This document shows positions 21,460 through 33,850 of a DNA stretch of 64,000 bases, piece by piece. The first letter of the stretch is position 1, and each line of letters starts with the position of its first letter. Source of the DNA: Isoetes taiwanensis (Eukaryota; Streptophyta; Lycopodiopsida; Isoetales; Isoetaceae); the NCBI GenBank assembly GCA_021234155.1, contig JAJEKV010000022.1:5787852-5851851 (forward strand). Reading direction: 5' to 3'. The position numbers and the translations under genes were made by a program. The notes under the pieces were generated by a model that saw only the letters and a program-made list of their open reading frames with translations, did no database searches and was not told the DNA's origin.

Positions 21460-23157
21460 TGTGACGTTCCAGGGGAATATACGCTATAAATACGTATATT
21501 CCAGGACCCGTCACCATACAAGTCTACCTAGGTAGCCTTGTATGCCTTAGAAAGTGGCAAGGGGTGCACATCTAAGTTAATTGTTTAACTTAGATAACCT
21601 TAGGATAAGGCCCTTTTCCACATGGCCTTATCCTATTGGGCAACCGCCACACGGCCTCGTCCTAGTGGTGCCACGTGGCATTCCATGTGGACCCACACCT
21701 ATATGGGCTCTAACCCTAACCCTAGACCCTTTTCCCTGACCTAGCACCTGAACTCTCATCTACATGCCTGAAACCCCGTTTCGAGCATCGTTCGTCATAG
21801 TCTAGCCTGGAGCAGCAGCCCCTAGAAGGTGTGCATGATCGTAGAGGGAGCAGGCCTTCGACCCACGTCAAGGAGCATGGAGACGCCAGGGATGGGAGGA
21901 AGCGCTTCTGGAGGAGGTAGGTTGAGTAGGGTTCATGTTAGTTCATCTGGAGGTTAGCACTCCAGATGGGTTAGTATTTCGTGTCTAGAGTAGAGCCACC
22001 CTAGAACCTTTGTTCATCTGGAAGTTAGCACTCCAGATGGGTCTTATGTTGTATCTAGAGTAGAGCCATCCTAGAACCCTTGTTGAACATCTTGAACCAT
22101 AATCAAGGAACCCTAACTGTTAGTTAGATATGTATGATTAGGTTAAGATGTTCATACGATATTGATCATGATGTGATGTATGTGATGTTGGTTGATCATG
22201 TTCCTTCTCTTGTATTGGGAAGGGGGTAGAGACCTAGGGCCATATGTAGTATGCTCCTAGTATAGATCTTTTAGTTCCTATTAGTTGCGGCCTGTGCATA
22301 GGAACCCGCCGGGCTATGGAAGCTATGATGTGACTCAGCACTACACAACGGGGCTAGAGGCAAGATGGAGGGTGGATCCCTGCCGAGTGGGGGCTTTGGG
22401 GGATCCCATAGTGGGCTAGGCTTATGGTCGGTCACTTCGTGTGGGCCGAACATGGGTCCGACACCTCCTGGGGCAATGGTGTCGCCCTGCCTCTCAAGAG
22501 TTGCAAGTGTCAGCTTGGCTCTTGTTTTGGGGGGTTCAGTCGGGTACGAATCGTGTGTCGTCACAATTCTCTAGCCGCCCGTGGAGCCTCTAGACCCTGG
22601 GAAGGGGAGGACCTCGTCGGACCAGGGAGATGCAACCTGGAGTAGTCCCGATGGGTGATGCCATGGGATTGTGTGTCCGGAAGGTTAGAGTCATGCCACA
22701 GCTTGATCTAGCCCATCTGCAAAGTATGCACAGGAGGGGCGGATGGAGTGGTCAACCCTAGCCATTGTCTTATGCCAGCCCCGCCATTGTTATGACCCGG
22801 TCTGCTCTATCTTGAGGCCTATCCAGTCAGTCGACTACCTTATGTGTCGGAGCCACGGGTAGGAGCTCTCATGTTTTATGGCATATGATTATGTTCTTTG
22901 CATCTATGGATATGTGGTGGAGCTACCCTTCGAGGTAGTATGTTGTATTGTATTGCTAGTTCTGACGTATTTATCGCTTCCGCTGTTATAGGAGCCCATA
23001 GGGGAAGGGCGCGCAAGACACCTTCGTGTCCCCTCCCCGCACTAGGGTCATCTCAGAGTGCGGGGTAGACGAAGGGCCTGTGCGGTTGTTGAGCTGGACA
23101 GGGGATTTCCTGTTGAGTGTACGGCCAGGCGCCGTATATTTAGCAGGGAGCGTCACA
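21460..23157 (+). mobile_element. Chromovirus 3' LTR, 1,698 bp
   Basis: Begins TGTGACG right after the polypurine tract and ends CGTCACA, giving 7-bp terminal inverted repeats with TG...CA ends. The five bases that follow (ACTAC, 23158-23162) are the candidate TSD, but no 5' partner is in the window. Inside: a perfect 10-bp inverted repeat GGAATATACG/CGTATATTCC (21474-21502) around CTATAAATA, and a 71-bp tandem pair beginning GTTCATCTGGA at 21941 and 22012. Open frames within (for example 22365-22645) are not expected to be genes. Confidence 0.85.
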
Positions 23158-24377
23158 ACTACTTCTTGATAAGTTTATGCTGGAAGGACCCTGGGTCACA
23201 TGAATTTGCAACTAACTTTTTCCTTGCAACCTTTGAATAGTGAGGCTATTAGACATGATAACCTTAGGCAACCAAACTAAATGAGGAGATACATAAATAG
23301 TATTATCAACATGAGAGTCAGGAGCAACCACAAGCATCGATGTCTGCACTATAGAGGAACTCAAGGAAGGAGGAATATAGCAATAGAAATAGATAAAGTC
23401 ATAGGAGCTGTAAAGAGGAGCAGAAAGAGGTCCGCACCTGCTACTGACCACGTCAAAAGAAGCAAATGCCTCTTTATTCTATTCTATTCTTTATTAGAAA
23501 ATAAGCGAGCCAATTCCAGACCATTCAACAATTTGAGGTCCAACTTCTTGTATCAAGGACTACTTTTCACCACAATACAATCTGACAATGAAACATCTAT
23601 TGGCATAGATACACAAACTTTAGGCCATTTATAATAGAATGAGAAATATGTATCCCAATACCGTCAGTAATCAATACCAAAAACTGATGTGCCATCAGCG
23701 ATGCATGTGGTGTATAGATGTAATTTTGAGTATTGATTGCGATGGCCTTAGCTGTTTCATTTGAAATGCATGGCTGTGGGTTTGTATCTGCACCGAGTTT
23801 TTTACAGAATTTGGCATATACATATGTAATTCTTGAAGCTGTGTTTGCAGGATTATTAGAGAGGCAGAGGCAAAAAGTCCAAACTGTAAAAGAAGTCTTT
23901 AGAGATACTCATTTATTCTCGCATCTAGGTATATATGTAATTCTTATTCTTAAATTTATCCATCAGAACCACTGCAATGCATATTGTTTTCTCTTTTCTT
24001 CTTTGACAGCATCAATTTTGAATTTTCAAGCTGACAAAGCTCAATCTGGTCATCGATCTATATTTTCTTGGACCATTCAAATTACCATCATAACAAGGAT
24101 ATCAAACTACTTTATACTACTTTATGATTGTTTCCACACGCAGAATATGATTGATCCCTTGTTTCAAAAATATAATCTATATTACATATTTGATATGTGT
24201 TCCCAGATATGACTTATGTTGTGTTTCCAAAAGGGGGCTTGTCAGCTGGAGTAACACAAAAATCACAAGTGCTCGGTAAGTACAACAGGAATCACACACT
24301 TCTATTACTCAATACATTGATGTTAATAATTGGTCAGACAAAATATTCTTGTTGTAAAGTAATAGGAGGGTGAAATA
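23158..24377. other. No gene recognised
   Basis: The 159-residue frame 23733-24212 and the 117-residue frame 23281-23634 show no family signature, no exon context and an AT-driven composition. I do not call them genes. Confidence 0.35.
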
Positions 24378-24387
24378 GGATACTTGT
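24378..24387. repeat. LINE A target-site duplication (left)
   Basis: GGATACTTGT, repeated at 36638-36647 directly after the A-rich tail of the element. Confidence 0.85.
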
Positions 24388-24670
24388 GAAAAAAAAACCT
24401 CGATGCAAAGAATAGGGGGAGAGCGAAATGGACGTGCACTTATTTTCTTGGATCTTTTGTCTTTATCCCATATTTTCTGTTACAATCACTTTCTTGCCAA
24501 AAATTATGGGAGAATTCGAATTCTAGTGATCTGAAGCAAAGTTTCTGAAGATCAAATTGATGTCCTTGTAGAGGGGTAGCCCCTGCAAAAATCTCTGCAT
24601 TCAGAGCTACATTTTGATCAGTGCATTGCCCTACTTATGAAGCTAGAACCTATTCAATATCGTCTTCCTC

Positions 24671-24997
24671 ATGGAAACAACAGTCTTCACAATTATAAGA
24701 GAGAAATCTAGAATTTCGTGTGGATTTCTGAAAGGCTCGGCTACTGAACTCTGGAATTCCTTGATCACTCATCAATTTTTTCTGGATAACCTCTTTTTGT
24801 CAGAATATACCTTTATCCCCAGTACTGTTGAATTTGAAGTTGAAATCACTAATTCTTGGCTGGAAGAATTTGTGGGTTTGAGTGCAATTGGCCCAGCAGG
24901 GATTTTTAGAGTAAATTGTGATTGGTTGGATCATAAGATTTCTGTTGAAGTCTACTCTCAGCAAGATCTTGTTCAATTCGGAGGAATTTCCCCCTAA
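24671..24997 (+). CDS. LINE A ORF0, 108 aa
   Basis: Short ORF in the LINE leader, before ORF1. It is paralogous to 55430-55834 in LINE B: both share a pattern FTI..E.SRI/SKI.CGFLKG, LWNSLI..Q.F, LF..EY.F.PS and EFE..I..SWLEEFVG. Conservation of this frame in two diverged copies suggests it was translated in the active element. I do not recognise the domain. It may be an accessory protein, or an N-terminal piece of ORF1 now separated by stops. It lacks membrane segments and cysteines in a metal-binding pattern. Confidence 0.6.
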   Translation: METTVFTIIREKSRISCGFLKGSATELWNSLITHQFFLDNLFLSEYTFIPSTVEFEVEITNSWLEEFVGLSAIGPAGIFRVNCDWLDHKISVEVYSQQDLVQFGGISP

Positions 24998-25192
24998 ATT
25001 TCTCTGAATTGAATCTTCCTCCCCTTTGCAATCGATCAGTCCAATTGGAATGGCAATCCAATCTCTCTTGGTTAATTTAGGTTCTAACTAAAGGTTTCTT
25101 TCCCTTTCATTTTCCCCCTCTCTGTTGTTCAATTTTGCAAGTACTTTTGTTGGTTCACCCTGAACTTTCTGTATTCGAAAAACCCTAAACAT

Positions 25193-27460
25193 TTGGCTTT
25201 CCTTCACGCATTCGTTAACCTTCCGGCTCCAGAACGATCCTCTATTCTTCAAAATCTGATATCTTTTCAAGAAAAGCCAGCAGACACCATCCTTTTTGGA
25301 AATTTCGATAATCTGTTGCCTTCGACCTCTCATATGGATCCTATTTCTCACGATGTTCCTTTCTGGGATAACCTTTTTGCTGATCCAGATCATAGAGGCA
25401 TCCATCATCCTATAGATCCTGCCACCCAGGCTCCTTTTCCTTATGGAGTTGCAAGAAATCACCCGGAGATCCGGTCGGACAATGAATTGGATGAGAGACT
25501 CAAGCGTACTAAGCCGCCTCATCTCCAGGAGCGGAAAATGAGCATCTACAATGGTATTTCTTTGAATCTCCCGGTTGTTCATTCTAAAATTGATGCTCTG
25601 TCTCATTCTGATGTTATCATTAAAGTTCAGAAATGTGGAATAAAATTAGACAAATTGTGGGCCTTTCTTCTCAGCCTCCACAAAGGAATTTTAATTCAGG
25701 CTATCTATTGACTCAACTTTCCCTACATTATGCTTGAATGTGGGAACTCAAAATCGGCCAATTACTTTCTGAACTATGGTCCTATGACCTATGAGACATC
25801 TCAATTGACCTTTCTTAAGTGGCACCCTAAGCTTGACATTGACCAGATGAATAATTTGTGCATTGCCTCAACATCTCTTTTTGGCCTCAATCCAAGAATG
25901 CTTTAAACTCCTATTCAATTCCATTGGAACTTATATCTCAACTGAATATTCTCCTGCCAAACCATCCAGATCCTTTGTTCAGCTGGACCTTTCCAAGGAC
26001 ATTCCCCTTTCCATTCCATTTAAAGATGCTTTTGGTCTTGAATCTTTATTAACCCTTAGATGGTATGGATTGCCCTCCCAATGTCAGAAATGTTTACATA
26101 GGCATTTCTGGTACTCTGATTGCAAATCTATTTCAAAGAATTTACAGGAAAACAGGTTACTGCAAGAAACTCAGATCCCAGTTAAGGTCTTCACTCAGCA
26201 AAATTTAGAGATAAGACCAATGGATCAGTCTGTCAAGGATAAGGTAACACAAGAAAATTTTGCAAAAGAGGCTAGTCAGTTTCAAAAGCTGCCAGAAAAT
26301 GACAGGTTCAAGTGGACAAGAGTAAATGGAAGTTATAAGAGAATCCAGAAGCAAAAAGCTGCAAGAGATCAAATGAAAGACAAAGACAAACTTTTTGAGT
26401 TTGAATTCCCTAATACTTCAAGAAATAATGGTTCTTTAACAATTGGAGAACCAAAGCTACTAGTAAAAGGGGTTATGGCAGAAAAAGCTACTCAGGCTAC
26501 TGATAAATTAAGTATGGCTTTGAAGGAAATCATTAAGGAAGCCAAGAATCAGGAAAAAGGTAAAGCAAAGCAAAGCAAAGGTCCTTAAATATGAAATCTC
26601 GAGACAAAGCAAAGTTTCAGTTGAATTCTTCTCATATGAATTCACACCTAAAAAGGTCAGCAGAACAAAAAATCAAATGAGTCTACCATCATTGACTCTC
26701 AATTGACTAAACCTACAAGTCAAATCAATGAAGATATGACTCAAGAATCATCTGAGCACCAAGTCAGCCTTCAAGTCAATTGTCGAAATCCTTTTCAGGT
26801 ATTATCTGACCTTAATGGTAATCTAGATTCTGAATTAAATAAGAGCAAAATATGTGCTTCCTCCAATATTTTCCCCTATTCTTCAAACACCCATGTCATA
26901 CATGATGTCCATATCCAGCCTGCTGCTCAAAACTTTGTTGACTTGCCTTCCTTATTTGACCTTGACTCCCCATTGGTGGAAAGTCCTATCAGTCCTCCAA
27001 AAATGTCAAGTTTGCTGATCAGATGGCTTCTCTGCAATATCACATCTCACAACCTACAGATGAGGAAATGGTTAAATCTGCAAGTGATGACCAGGAAACT
27101 GGTATTGAAATTGTTCTTGAGATCATTCCTGACACACCTGAAGAGATAACAGCTGATAGAGAGGAGCTTCAAGAAAGGAAAAATACCAGGCAAGTTCTTG
27201 ATTCTACTCCTTTAAGTATTAACAAAAACTCTATGTTTCAATTTTTTCCTGGGGGTTGTTCTGATTTCAGTGATAGTGAGGGATATGGGAGTGATAAAGA
27301 AAATTGGGATAAAGAAGAGTTTCTTTCTGAGAATTTCAGCAAAAATCCTAAACCTGAAAAGGTTCAGTTAATGAAAAAATCTGTCAAGAAGGATGGGAAT
27401 AAATTAGGTCTGGTTTTATCTGGTATGAATAAAACTCCTGCTCAAAACACCAGAAGCTAG
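25193..27460 (+). pseudogene. LINE A ORF1, first copy (nucleic-acid-binding protein), broken
   Basis: Plant L1 ORF1-type RNA-binding protein. In order: an N-terminal region with LQNLISFQEKPADTILFGNF, a DUF4283-like part with GIKLDKLWAFL (25640), LECGNSKSANYFL and LKWHPKL (25825), then a CCHC knuckle LRWYGLPSQCQKCLHRHFWYS plus DC (26056-26124; spacing C-X2-C-X3-H-X5-C), then a long polar, lysine-rich tail. Damage: the start ATG region is deleted relative to LINE B, TGG has become TGA at 25709, a frameshift lies near 25865, 20 bp are missing at about 26655 relative to the second copy, and AAG has become TAG at 27458. Confidence 0.8.
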
Positions 27461-29521
27461 AGGAAATCCAAAAAATCTAGAATCTAAATCTTCTCCTTAT
27501 CTTCTCCCCTTGATTCTTACATATGAAGATTCTTTCTTGGAACCTTAGAGGAATCAAAGGCCCTTAAAGAGAAGATGTGCCATTGCTCAAATCAGATTAT
27601 ATAATGCTGATATCATTCTTTTGCAAGAACTTAAGCTTCCCTCCTTTGAATGTAGCAACCTAGGGGATTGGATCTATCCTTCCTCTTCCTCAATTTTGAT
27701 TAATTCCTCTGGGGCCAGTGGTGGTCTGGCTATCATTTGGAAGAGAGAGATTAGTCATACTTCCTTCTATAACAGTCCTTCAAGAGTATGGCAAGCCATC
27801 GTCTGCTCTGTCTCCAATTCTAGTTTTGGCATCATAAATATATATGCCCCAATCTCTCCCAGAGATAGAGAGCCAATATGGACAGAAATTAATAGCTGGT
27901 TGGTTTCTCAAAGCCTTGATAACTGGATCATTGCTGGAGACTTCAATAACACCCCCTCTTGGGATCTTAAATTGGGGAATAAAATTAATATGACCAGAAC
28001 TAAAAAGGAGAATTGGGATTCTCTCATTTCTGATAATAATTTGATCCACATCCCATCTTCTACTGCCACTTATACTTGGTCAAACAAACAGAAAGATAGA
28101 GCAAGGGTTTACTGCACTCTTGATAGATTTTATGTCTCCAATCCCTCTGCAGCATTTTGGGACAATACCTATGTTACCAGTGATGAAGGTACATCTATCT
28201 CAGATCATCAGCCTCAGTTCCTTCATACCTCTCACATTACCAGGATTTAAACGGAGGGGAGCACTCCTTATAAATTTAATTCTTCCCTTCTTGAGAATGA
28301 GAATTTCTGTTCTCAATTTAAAGCATTCTATGAGGAGCTCTCTGGCAATACAAATGAGTCTGCTGATGACCATCTGCCTTCCATGAAGCATTTCTATTCC
28401 AAAATTAAGGCAATAAAAAAAGATGGATCAAGAATTGGTCTAAAGCTATCCATGAGCAATGCAATAAAGAAAAGAGCCAACCGATGTATATGAAGGATAT
28501 AAGATCCTTACTTCAAAATGATCCAATAAATTCCAACCTTCAAGTGGGGGAAGAGATTCTGGAGAGAAGGATTAAAAATATTGAGGAGATGGAGGCAAAA
28601 CATTCTGCTATCAGATGTAAGATTAAATATACCAATGATATGGACTCGGGCAGCACTAAGTTTTTCTTTAGAGTTGCTAAAAGTAGGGTTCTCAGAAATT
28701 CCATAACTGAGACTATTGATGATCAGGAGAACAAATACAACTCTCATTCTGAGATTGCAAACTTCTTCAAAAGCAGATACATGGATCTGTTTCATGGCAA
28801 GCCTATTCCTTCCAATAATATTAGTGAGGCAAATGACTTTATGTCCACTGTGAACAATATCTTACCTTCTGCTACTGAAATCATGGATGATTCTGTTACT
28901 GCTATCCCTACTCAAAATGAGATCTTTGCTACTTTAACCTCATTCAGTAATGGAAAATCTCCAGGCCCTGATGGTCTTCCAGCAGAATTCTATATCAAAT
29001 TCTGGGATATTCTCAAAATAGACTTGGTCTTCCTAGTTCATGCCTTCTGGAATTCTAATCATCTTCATTCATCAATTTCCAGTGGTTTTATCTCTTTGAT
29101 TCCCAAAGTTGATCACCCTTCCAAGTTCCAAGACTGGAGACCTATCTCTCTCACTAATACTACCTACAAACTCTGTGCCAAAATCATTGCTTTGAGAATC
29201 AAAAACTTTCTCCAAAGAAATATCAGTCAGAATCGATCTGTTTTTCTTCCAAACAGATATATTTTGGATATTATGTGGCAGCTATAGAAGGTTTACATTG
29301 GAACAAAATCTCTAATCAAAATTGCATTCTTCTCAAGCTGGACTTTAAACGTGCTTTTGATTCTGTTAGATGGGATTTCTTAGAATTTGCCATGTCCAAA
29401 ATTGGTTTCCCTCCAAAGCTGATTAGTCTAATTCATGGTCTAAATTCAAGATCGAGCTCAATTGTTCTAATCAATGGTGTCCCCTCTGGTTTCTTTCCTC
29501 TTTCCTGTGGTGTTAGGCAAG
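26162..29521 (+). repeat. LINE A internal tandem duplication, unit 1
   Basis: The unit starts at GCAAG (26162-26166, in ORF1) and ends at GCAAG (29517-29521, in RT). It repeats as 29517-32817. Unit length is 3,355 bp here. Differences from unit 2 are scattered substitutions plus four indels: 21, 20, 61 and 3 bp. Confidence 0.95.
27523..29520 (+). pseudogene. LINE A ORF2, first copy: endonuclease and RT N-terminus, cut off at the duplication
   Basis: Begins MKILSWNLRGIKGP 60 bp after ORF1. The AP-type endonuclease shows its active-site set: N in WNLRG, E in LLQELK, GDFNNTP (27940) and SDHQP (28205). The linker (28484-28800) leads to RT with KSPGPDGLPAEF (28950), SLIPKVDHP, WRPISLTNTTYK, LKLDFKRAFDSVRWDFL (29330) and GVRQ (29510). 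There it joins ORF1 sequence directly at GCAAG, so RT motifs C to E are absent from this copy. A frameshift in GGCCCTTAAAGAG (27557-27569) is shared with the second copy, so it is older than the duplication. Confidence 0.85.
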
Positions 29522-32500
29522 AAACTCAGATCCCAGTTAAGGTCTTCACTCAGCAAAATTTAGAGATAAGACCAATGGATCAGTCTGTCAAGGATAAGGT
29601 AACACAAGAAAATTTTGCAAAAGAGGCTAGTCAGTTTCAAAAGCTGCCAGAGAATGACAGGTTCAAGTGGACAAGAGTCCAGAAGCAAAAAGCTGCAAGA
29701 GATCAAATGAAAGACAAAGACAAACTTTTTGAGTTTGAATTCCCTAATACTTCAAGAAATAATGGTTCTTTAACAATTGGAGAACCAAAGCTACTAGTAA
29801 AAGGGGTTATGGCAGAAAAAGCTACTCAGACTACTGATAAATTAAGTATGGCTTTGAAGGAAATCATTAAGGAAGCCAAGAATCAGGAAAAAGGTAAAGC
29901 AAAGCAAAGCAAAGGTCCTTAAATATGAAATCTCGAGACAAAGCAAAGTTTCAGTTGAATTCTTCTCATATGAATTCACACCTAAAAACATCTATACCGG
30001 CAAAGATGGGTCAGCAGAACAAAAAATCAAATGAGTCTACCATCATTGACTCTCAATTGACTAAACCTACAAGTCAAATCAATGAAGATATGACTCAAGA
30101 ATCATCTCAGCACCAAGTCAGCCTTCAAGTCAATTGTCGAAATCCTTTTCAGGTATTATCTGACCTTAATGGTAATCTAGATTCTGAATTAAATAAGAGC
30201 AAAGTATGTGCTTCCTCCAATATTTTCCCCTCTTCTTCAAACACCCATGTCATACATGATGTCCATATCCAGCCTGCTGCTCAAAACTTTGTTGACTTGC
30301 CTTCCTTATTTGACCTTGACTCCCCATTGGTGGAAAGTCCTATCAGTCCTCCAAAAATGTCAAGTTTGCTGATCAGATGGCTTCTCTGCAATATCACATC
30401 TCACAACCTACAGATGAGGAAATGGTTAAATCTGCAAGTGATGACCAGGAAACTGGTATTGAAATTGTTCCTGAGATTATTCCTGACACACCTGAAGAGA
30501 TAACAGCTGATAGAGAGAAGCTTCAAGAAAGGAAAAATACCAGGCAAGTTCTTGATTCTACTCCTTTAAGTATTAACAAAAACTCTATGTTTCAATTTTT
30601 TCCTGGGGGTTGTTCTGATTTCAGTGATAGTGAAGGATATGGGAGTGATAAAGAAAACTGGGATAAAGAAGAGTTTCTTTCTGAGAATTTCAGCAAAAAT
30701 CCTAAACCTGAAAAGGTTCAGTCAATGAAAAAATCTGTCAAGAAGGATGGGAATAAATTAGGTCTGGTTTTATCTGGTATGAATAAAACTCCTGCTCAAA
30801 ACACCAGAAGCAAGAGGAAATCCAAAAAATCTAGAATCTAAATCTTCTCCTTATCTTCTCCCCTTGATTCTTACATATGAAGATTCTTTCTTGGAACCTT
30901 AGAGGAATCAAAGGCCCTTAAAGAGAAGATGTGCCATTGCTCAAATCAGATTATATAATGCTGATATCATTCTTTTGCAAGAACTTAAGCTTCCCTCCTT
31001 TGAATGTAGCAACCTAGGGGATTGGATCTATCCTTCCTCTTCCTCAATTTTGATTAATTCCTCTGGGGCAAGTGGTGGTCTGGCTATCATTTGGAAGAGA
31101 GAGATTAGTCATACTTCCTTCTATAACAGTCCTTCAAGAGTATGGCAAGCCATCGTCTGCTCTGTCTCCAATTCTAGTTTTGGCATCATAAATATATATG
31201 CCCCAATCTCTCCCAGAGATAGAGAGCCAATATGGACAGAAATTAATAGCTGGTTGGTTTCTCAAAGCCTTGATAACTGGATCATTGCTGGAGACTTCAA
31301 TAACACCCCCTCTTGGGATCTTAAATTGGGGAATAAAATTAATATCCGTCTTCTACTGCCACTTATACTTGATCAAACAAACAGAAAGATAGAGCAAGGG
31401 TTTACTGCACTCTTGATAGATTTTATGTCTCCAATCCCTCTGCAGCATTTTGGGACAATACCTATGTTACCAGTGATGAAGGTACATCTATCTCAGATCA
31501 TCAGCCTCAGTTCCTTCATATCTCTCACATTACCAGGATTTAAACGGAGGGGAGCACTCCTTATAAATTTAATTCTTCCCTTCTTGAGAATGAGAATTTC
31601 TGTTCTCAATTTAAAGCATTCTATGAGGAGCTCTCTGGCAATACAAATGAGTCTGCTGATGACCATCTGCCTTCCATGAAGCATTTCTATTCCAAAATTA
31701 AGGCAATAAAAAAAGATGGATCAAGAATTGGTCTAAAGCTATCCATGAGCAATGCAATAAAGAAAAGAGCCAACTTCTGATGTATATGAAGGATATAAGA
31801 TCCTTACTTCAAAATGATCCAATAAATTCCAACCTTCAAGTGGGGAAAGAGATTCTGGAGAGAAGGATTAAAAATATTGAGGAGATGGAGGCAAAACATT
31901 TTGCTATCAGATGTAAGATTAAATATACCAATGATATGGACTCGGGCAGCACTAAGTTTTTCTTTAGAGTTGCTAAAAGTAGGGTTCTCAGAAATTCCAT
32001 AACTGAGACTATTGATGATCAGGAGAACAAATACAACTCTCATTGTGAGATTGCAAACTTCTTCAAAAGCAGATACATGGATCTGTTTCATGGCAAGCCT
32101 ATTCCTTCCAATAATATTAGTGAGGCAAATGACTTTATGTCCACTGTGAACAATATCTTACCTTCTGCTACTGAAATCATGGATGATTCTGTTACTGCTA
32201 TCCCTACTCAAAATGAGATCTTTGCTACTTTAACCTCATTCAGTAATGGAAAATCTCCAGGCCCTGATGATCTTCTAGCAGAATTCTATATCAAATTCTG
32301 GGATATTCTCAAAATAGACTTGGTCTTCCTAGTTCATGCCTTCTGGAATTCTAATCATCTTCATTCATCAATTTCCAGTGGTTTTATCTCTTTGATTCCC
32401 AAAGTTGATCACCCTTCCAAGTTCCAAGACTGGAGACCTATCTCTCTCACTAATACTACCTACAAACTCTGTGCCAAAATCATTGCTTTGAGAATCAAAA

Positions 32501-32817
32501 ACTTTCTCCAAAGAAATATCAGTCAGAATTGATCTGTTTTTCTTCCAAACAGATATATTTTGGATATTATGTGGCAGCTATAGAAGGTTTACATTGGAAC
32601 AAAATCTCTAATCAAAATTGCATTCTTCTCAAGCTGGACTTTAAACGTGCTTTTGATTCTGTTAGATGGGATTTCTTAGAATTTGCCATGTCCAAAATTG
32701 GTTTCCCTCCAAAGCTGATTAGTCTAATTCATGGTCTAAATTCAAGATCGAGCTCAATTGTTCTAATCAATGGTGTCCCCTCTGGTTTCTTTCCTCTTTC
32801 TTGTGGTGTTAGGCAAG
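29517..32817 (+). repeat. LINE A internal tandem duplication, unit 2
   Basis: Unit length is 3,296 bp measured GCAAG to GCAAG. Relative to unit 1 it lacks 21 bp at about 29674 (in frame) and a net 61 bp near 31345 in the endonuclease, has the 20 bp lost from unit 1 (29985-30005), and gains 3 bp near 31775. These account exactly for the 59-bp length difference. Confidence 0.95.
29521..30841 (+). pseudogene. LINE A ORF1 C-terminal part, second copy
   Basis: Starts mid-ORF1 at ETQIPVKVFTQQN, directly fused to the RT of the first copy, and runs to the natural ORF1 stop after KRKSKKSRI at 30841. The zinc knuckle and DUF4283-like part are not included. This copy keeps 20 bp missing from the first and lacks its TAG near the end. 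A stop after QSKGP (29920) is shared by both copies. Confidence 0.8.
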
Positions 32818-32858
32818 GTTGTCCTCTTGTTCCTTATCTTTTTTTAGTGGTTGCTGAG
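30877..32858 (+). pseudogene. LINE A ORF2 second copy: endonuclease and RT up to the insertion
   Basis: Same content as the first copy, with a 61-bp net deletion in the endonuclease after KLGNKIN (near 31345), G-to-D in SPGPDDLLAEF (32260) and a stop at 32530 in the RT. It continues past the duplication point into GVRQGCPLVPYLFLVVAE, where foreign endonuclease sequence interrupts it at about 32859. Confidence 0.85.
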
Positions 32859-33850
32859 CCCCAACTGCCGCCCCTGCCAACAAATAGGAATTGTGCCTCC
32901 GCATGGTCTCCTGGAATTGTCGGGGCTTCCCATGGCAGAAGGGAGATAGTCTCAACTCTGTTGCCGCAGACATGGATCTCATCTTCCTTATGGAAACATG
33001 GGAGCATGCAGGACACAGGATACCCGACTTGTCAGGATACCAGTGCTACTCAATCTTCAATGATTGCACAGGAAAGCGGGGGCATGGGGGAGTTGCCTGC
33101 TACTATTGAACGGCCTTGGCACAGTCAATCTCCTTGTTCAAGACAGACAAGCACAACCGGTACTTGTGGGTGCGTGTGCAAAACTGCAGTAGCAGACCCC
33201 TCTTTGTGGCAGCCTGCTACTTTCCACATGCAGAAAGCAACTTCTATCACACCCACTCGGATGTGGATAGGCTGGCCCTATGTCGATCTATATGATGACA
33301 TACAACAACATAAGCAGTTGGGCAGTGTCATACTCCTTGGAGACTTCAATGCGTGCACCGGGGTAGAACAACCCATGAGATTTGATCCCTTGACTGATGA
33401 TATATTGCAGCTGCGCCCTACAGAAGGAGCTTGGCCACGGACATCAGATGACAATCAAGTCACACGCTATGGTAGACAATTGCTTTTGCTCTGTGGTATC
33501 TTTGACCTGGTAATCTGCAATGGACTGGCACAGTGGCCGTCCACCCGCAAGAGCACTTGTAGACAGGAAAACCAGGGGGGAGGATCTAGTGTGGTGGACT
33601 ATGTGTTGGTGCCTAAGCAAGATATGCATGTCGTCAAGCACTTCCAGGTGGAAACAACTAATAGGGATGAAGAGATCGACTCAGACCACTTACCACTTTA
33701 CTTAAAATTGGCTTGGCAGGTTGTGCGAACCCCCTGTGCAACAGCTCCTCACATGCCTCAGCTGCGGTTGGATTATGAACATGCGGGGGCTTATGCCCAG
33801 ATGCTTATAGATGATCTGGCAGAAATTTTGCAATATCCTACACTAGAAAT
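32859..33850 (+). pseudogene. Endonuclease domain of a different LINE inserted in LINE A
   Basis: From 32891 the frame reads MVSWNCRGFPWQKGDSL, IFLMETWEH and GHGGVACYY, an APE-like endonuclease N-terminus. A stop at 33107-33109 is followed by SLFKTDKHNRYLWVRV and AACYFPHAESNFYHTHSD, a frameshift near 33285, then VILLGDFNACTG (33330), LCGIFDLVICNG (33490), SVVDYVLVP (33590) and IDSDHLPLYLKL (33676). The catalytic E, GDFN and SDH residues are visible. It resembles endonucleases of LINE II-type elements rather than LINE A, but no overlapping segment proves it. About 30 bp of LINE A are lost at the site. No TSD or tail was found. The 452-residue frame 32529-33887 is a chance fusion of LINE A RT and this fragment. 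Confidence 0.8.

Noticed and set aside
21709-21726. Interstitial telomere repeat (CTAACCCTAACCC)
   Set aside because: Only two units, inside an LTR, and not the usual plant seven-base repeat. Chance is sufficient.
22271-22645. Frames inside the chromovirus LTR
   Set aside because: They lie on both strands within a bounded LTR. GC-rich LTR sequence produces open frames by chance.
23733-24212. 159-residue plus frame as a gene
   Set aside because: No domain, no conserved motif and AT-biased composition. It ends just before the LINE A insertion, with no supporting signals.
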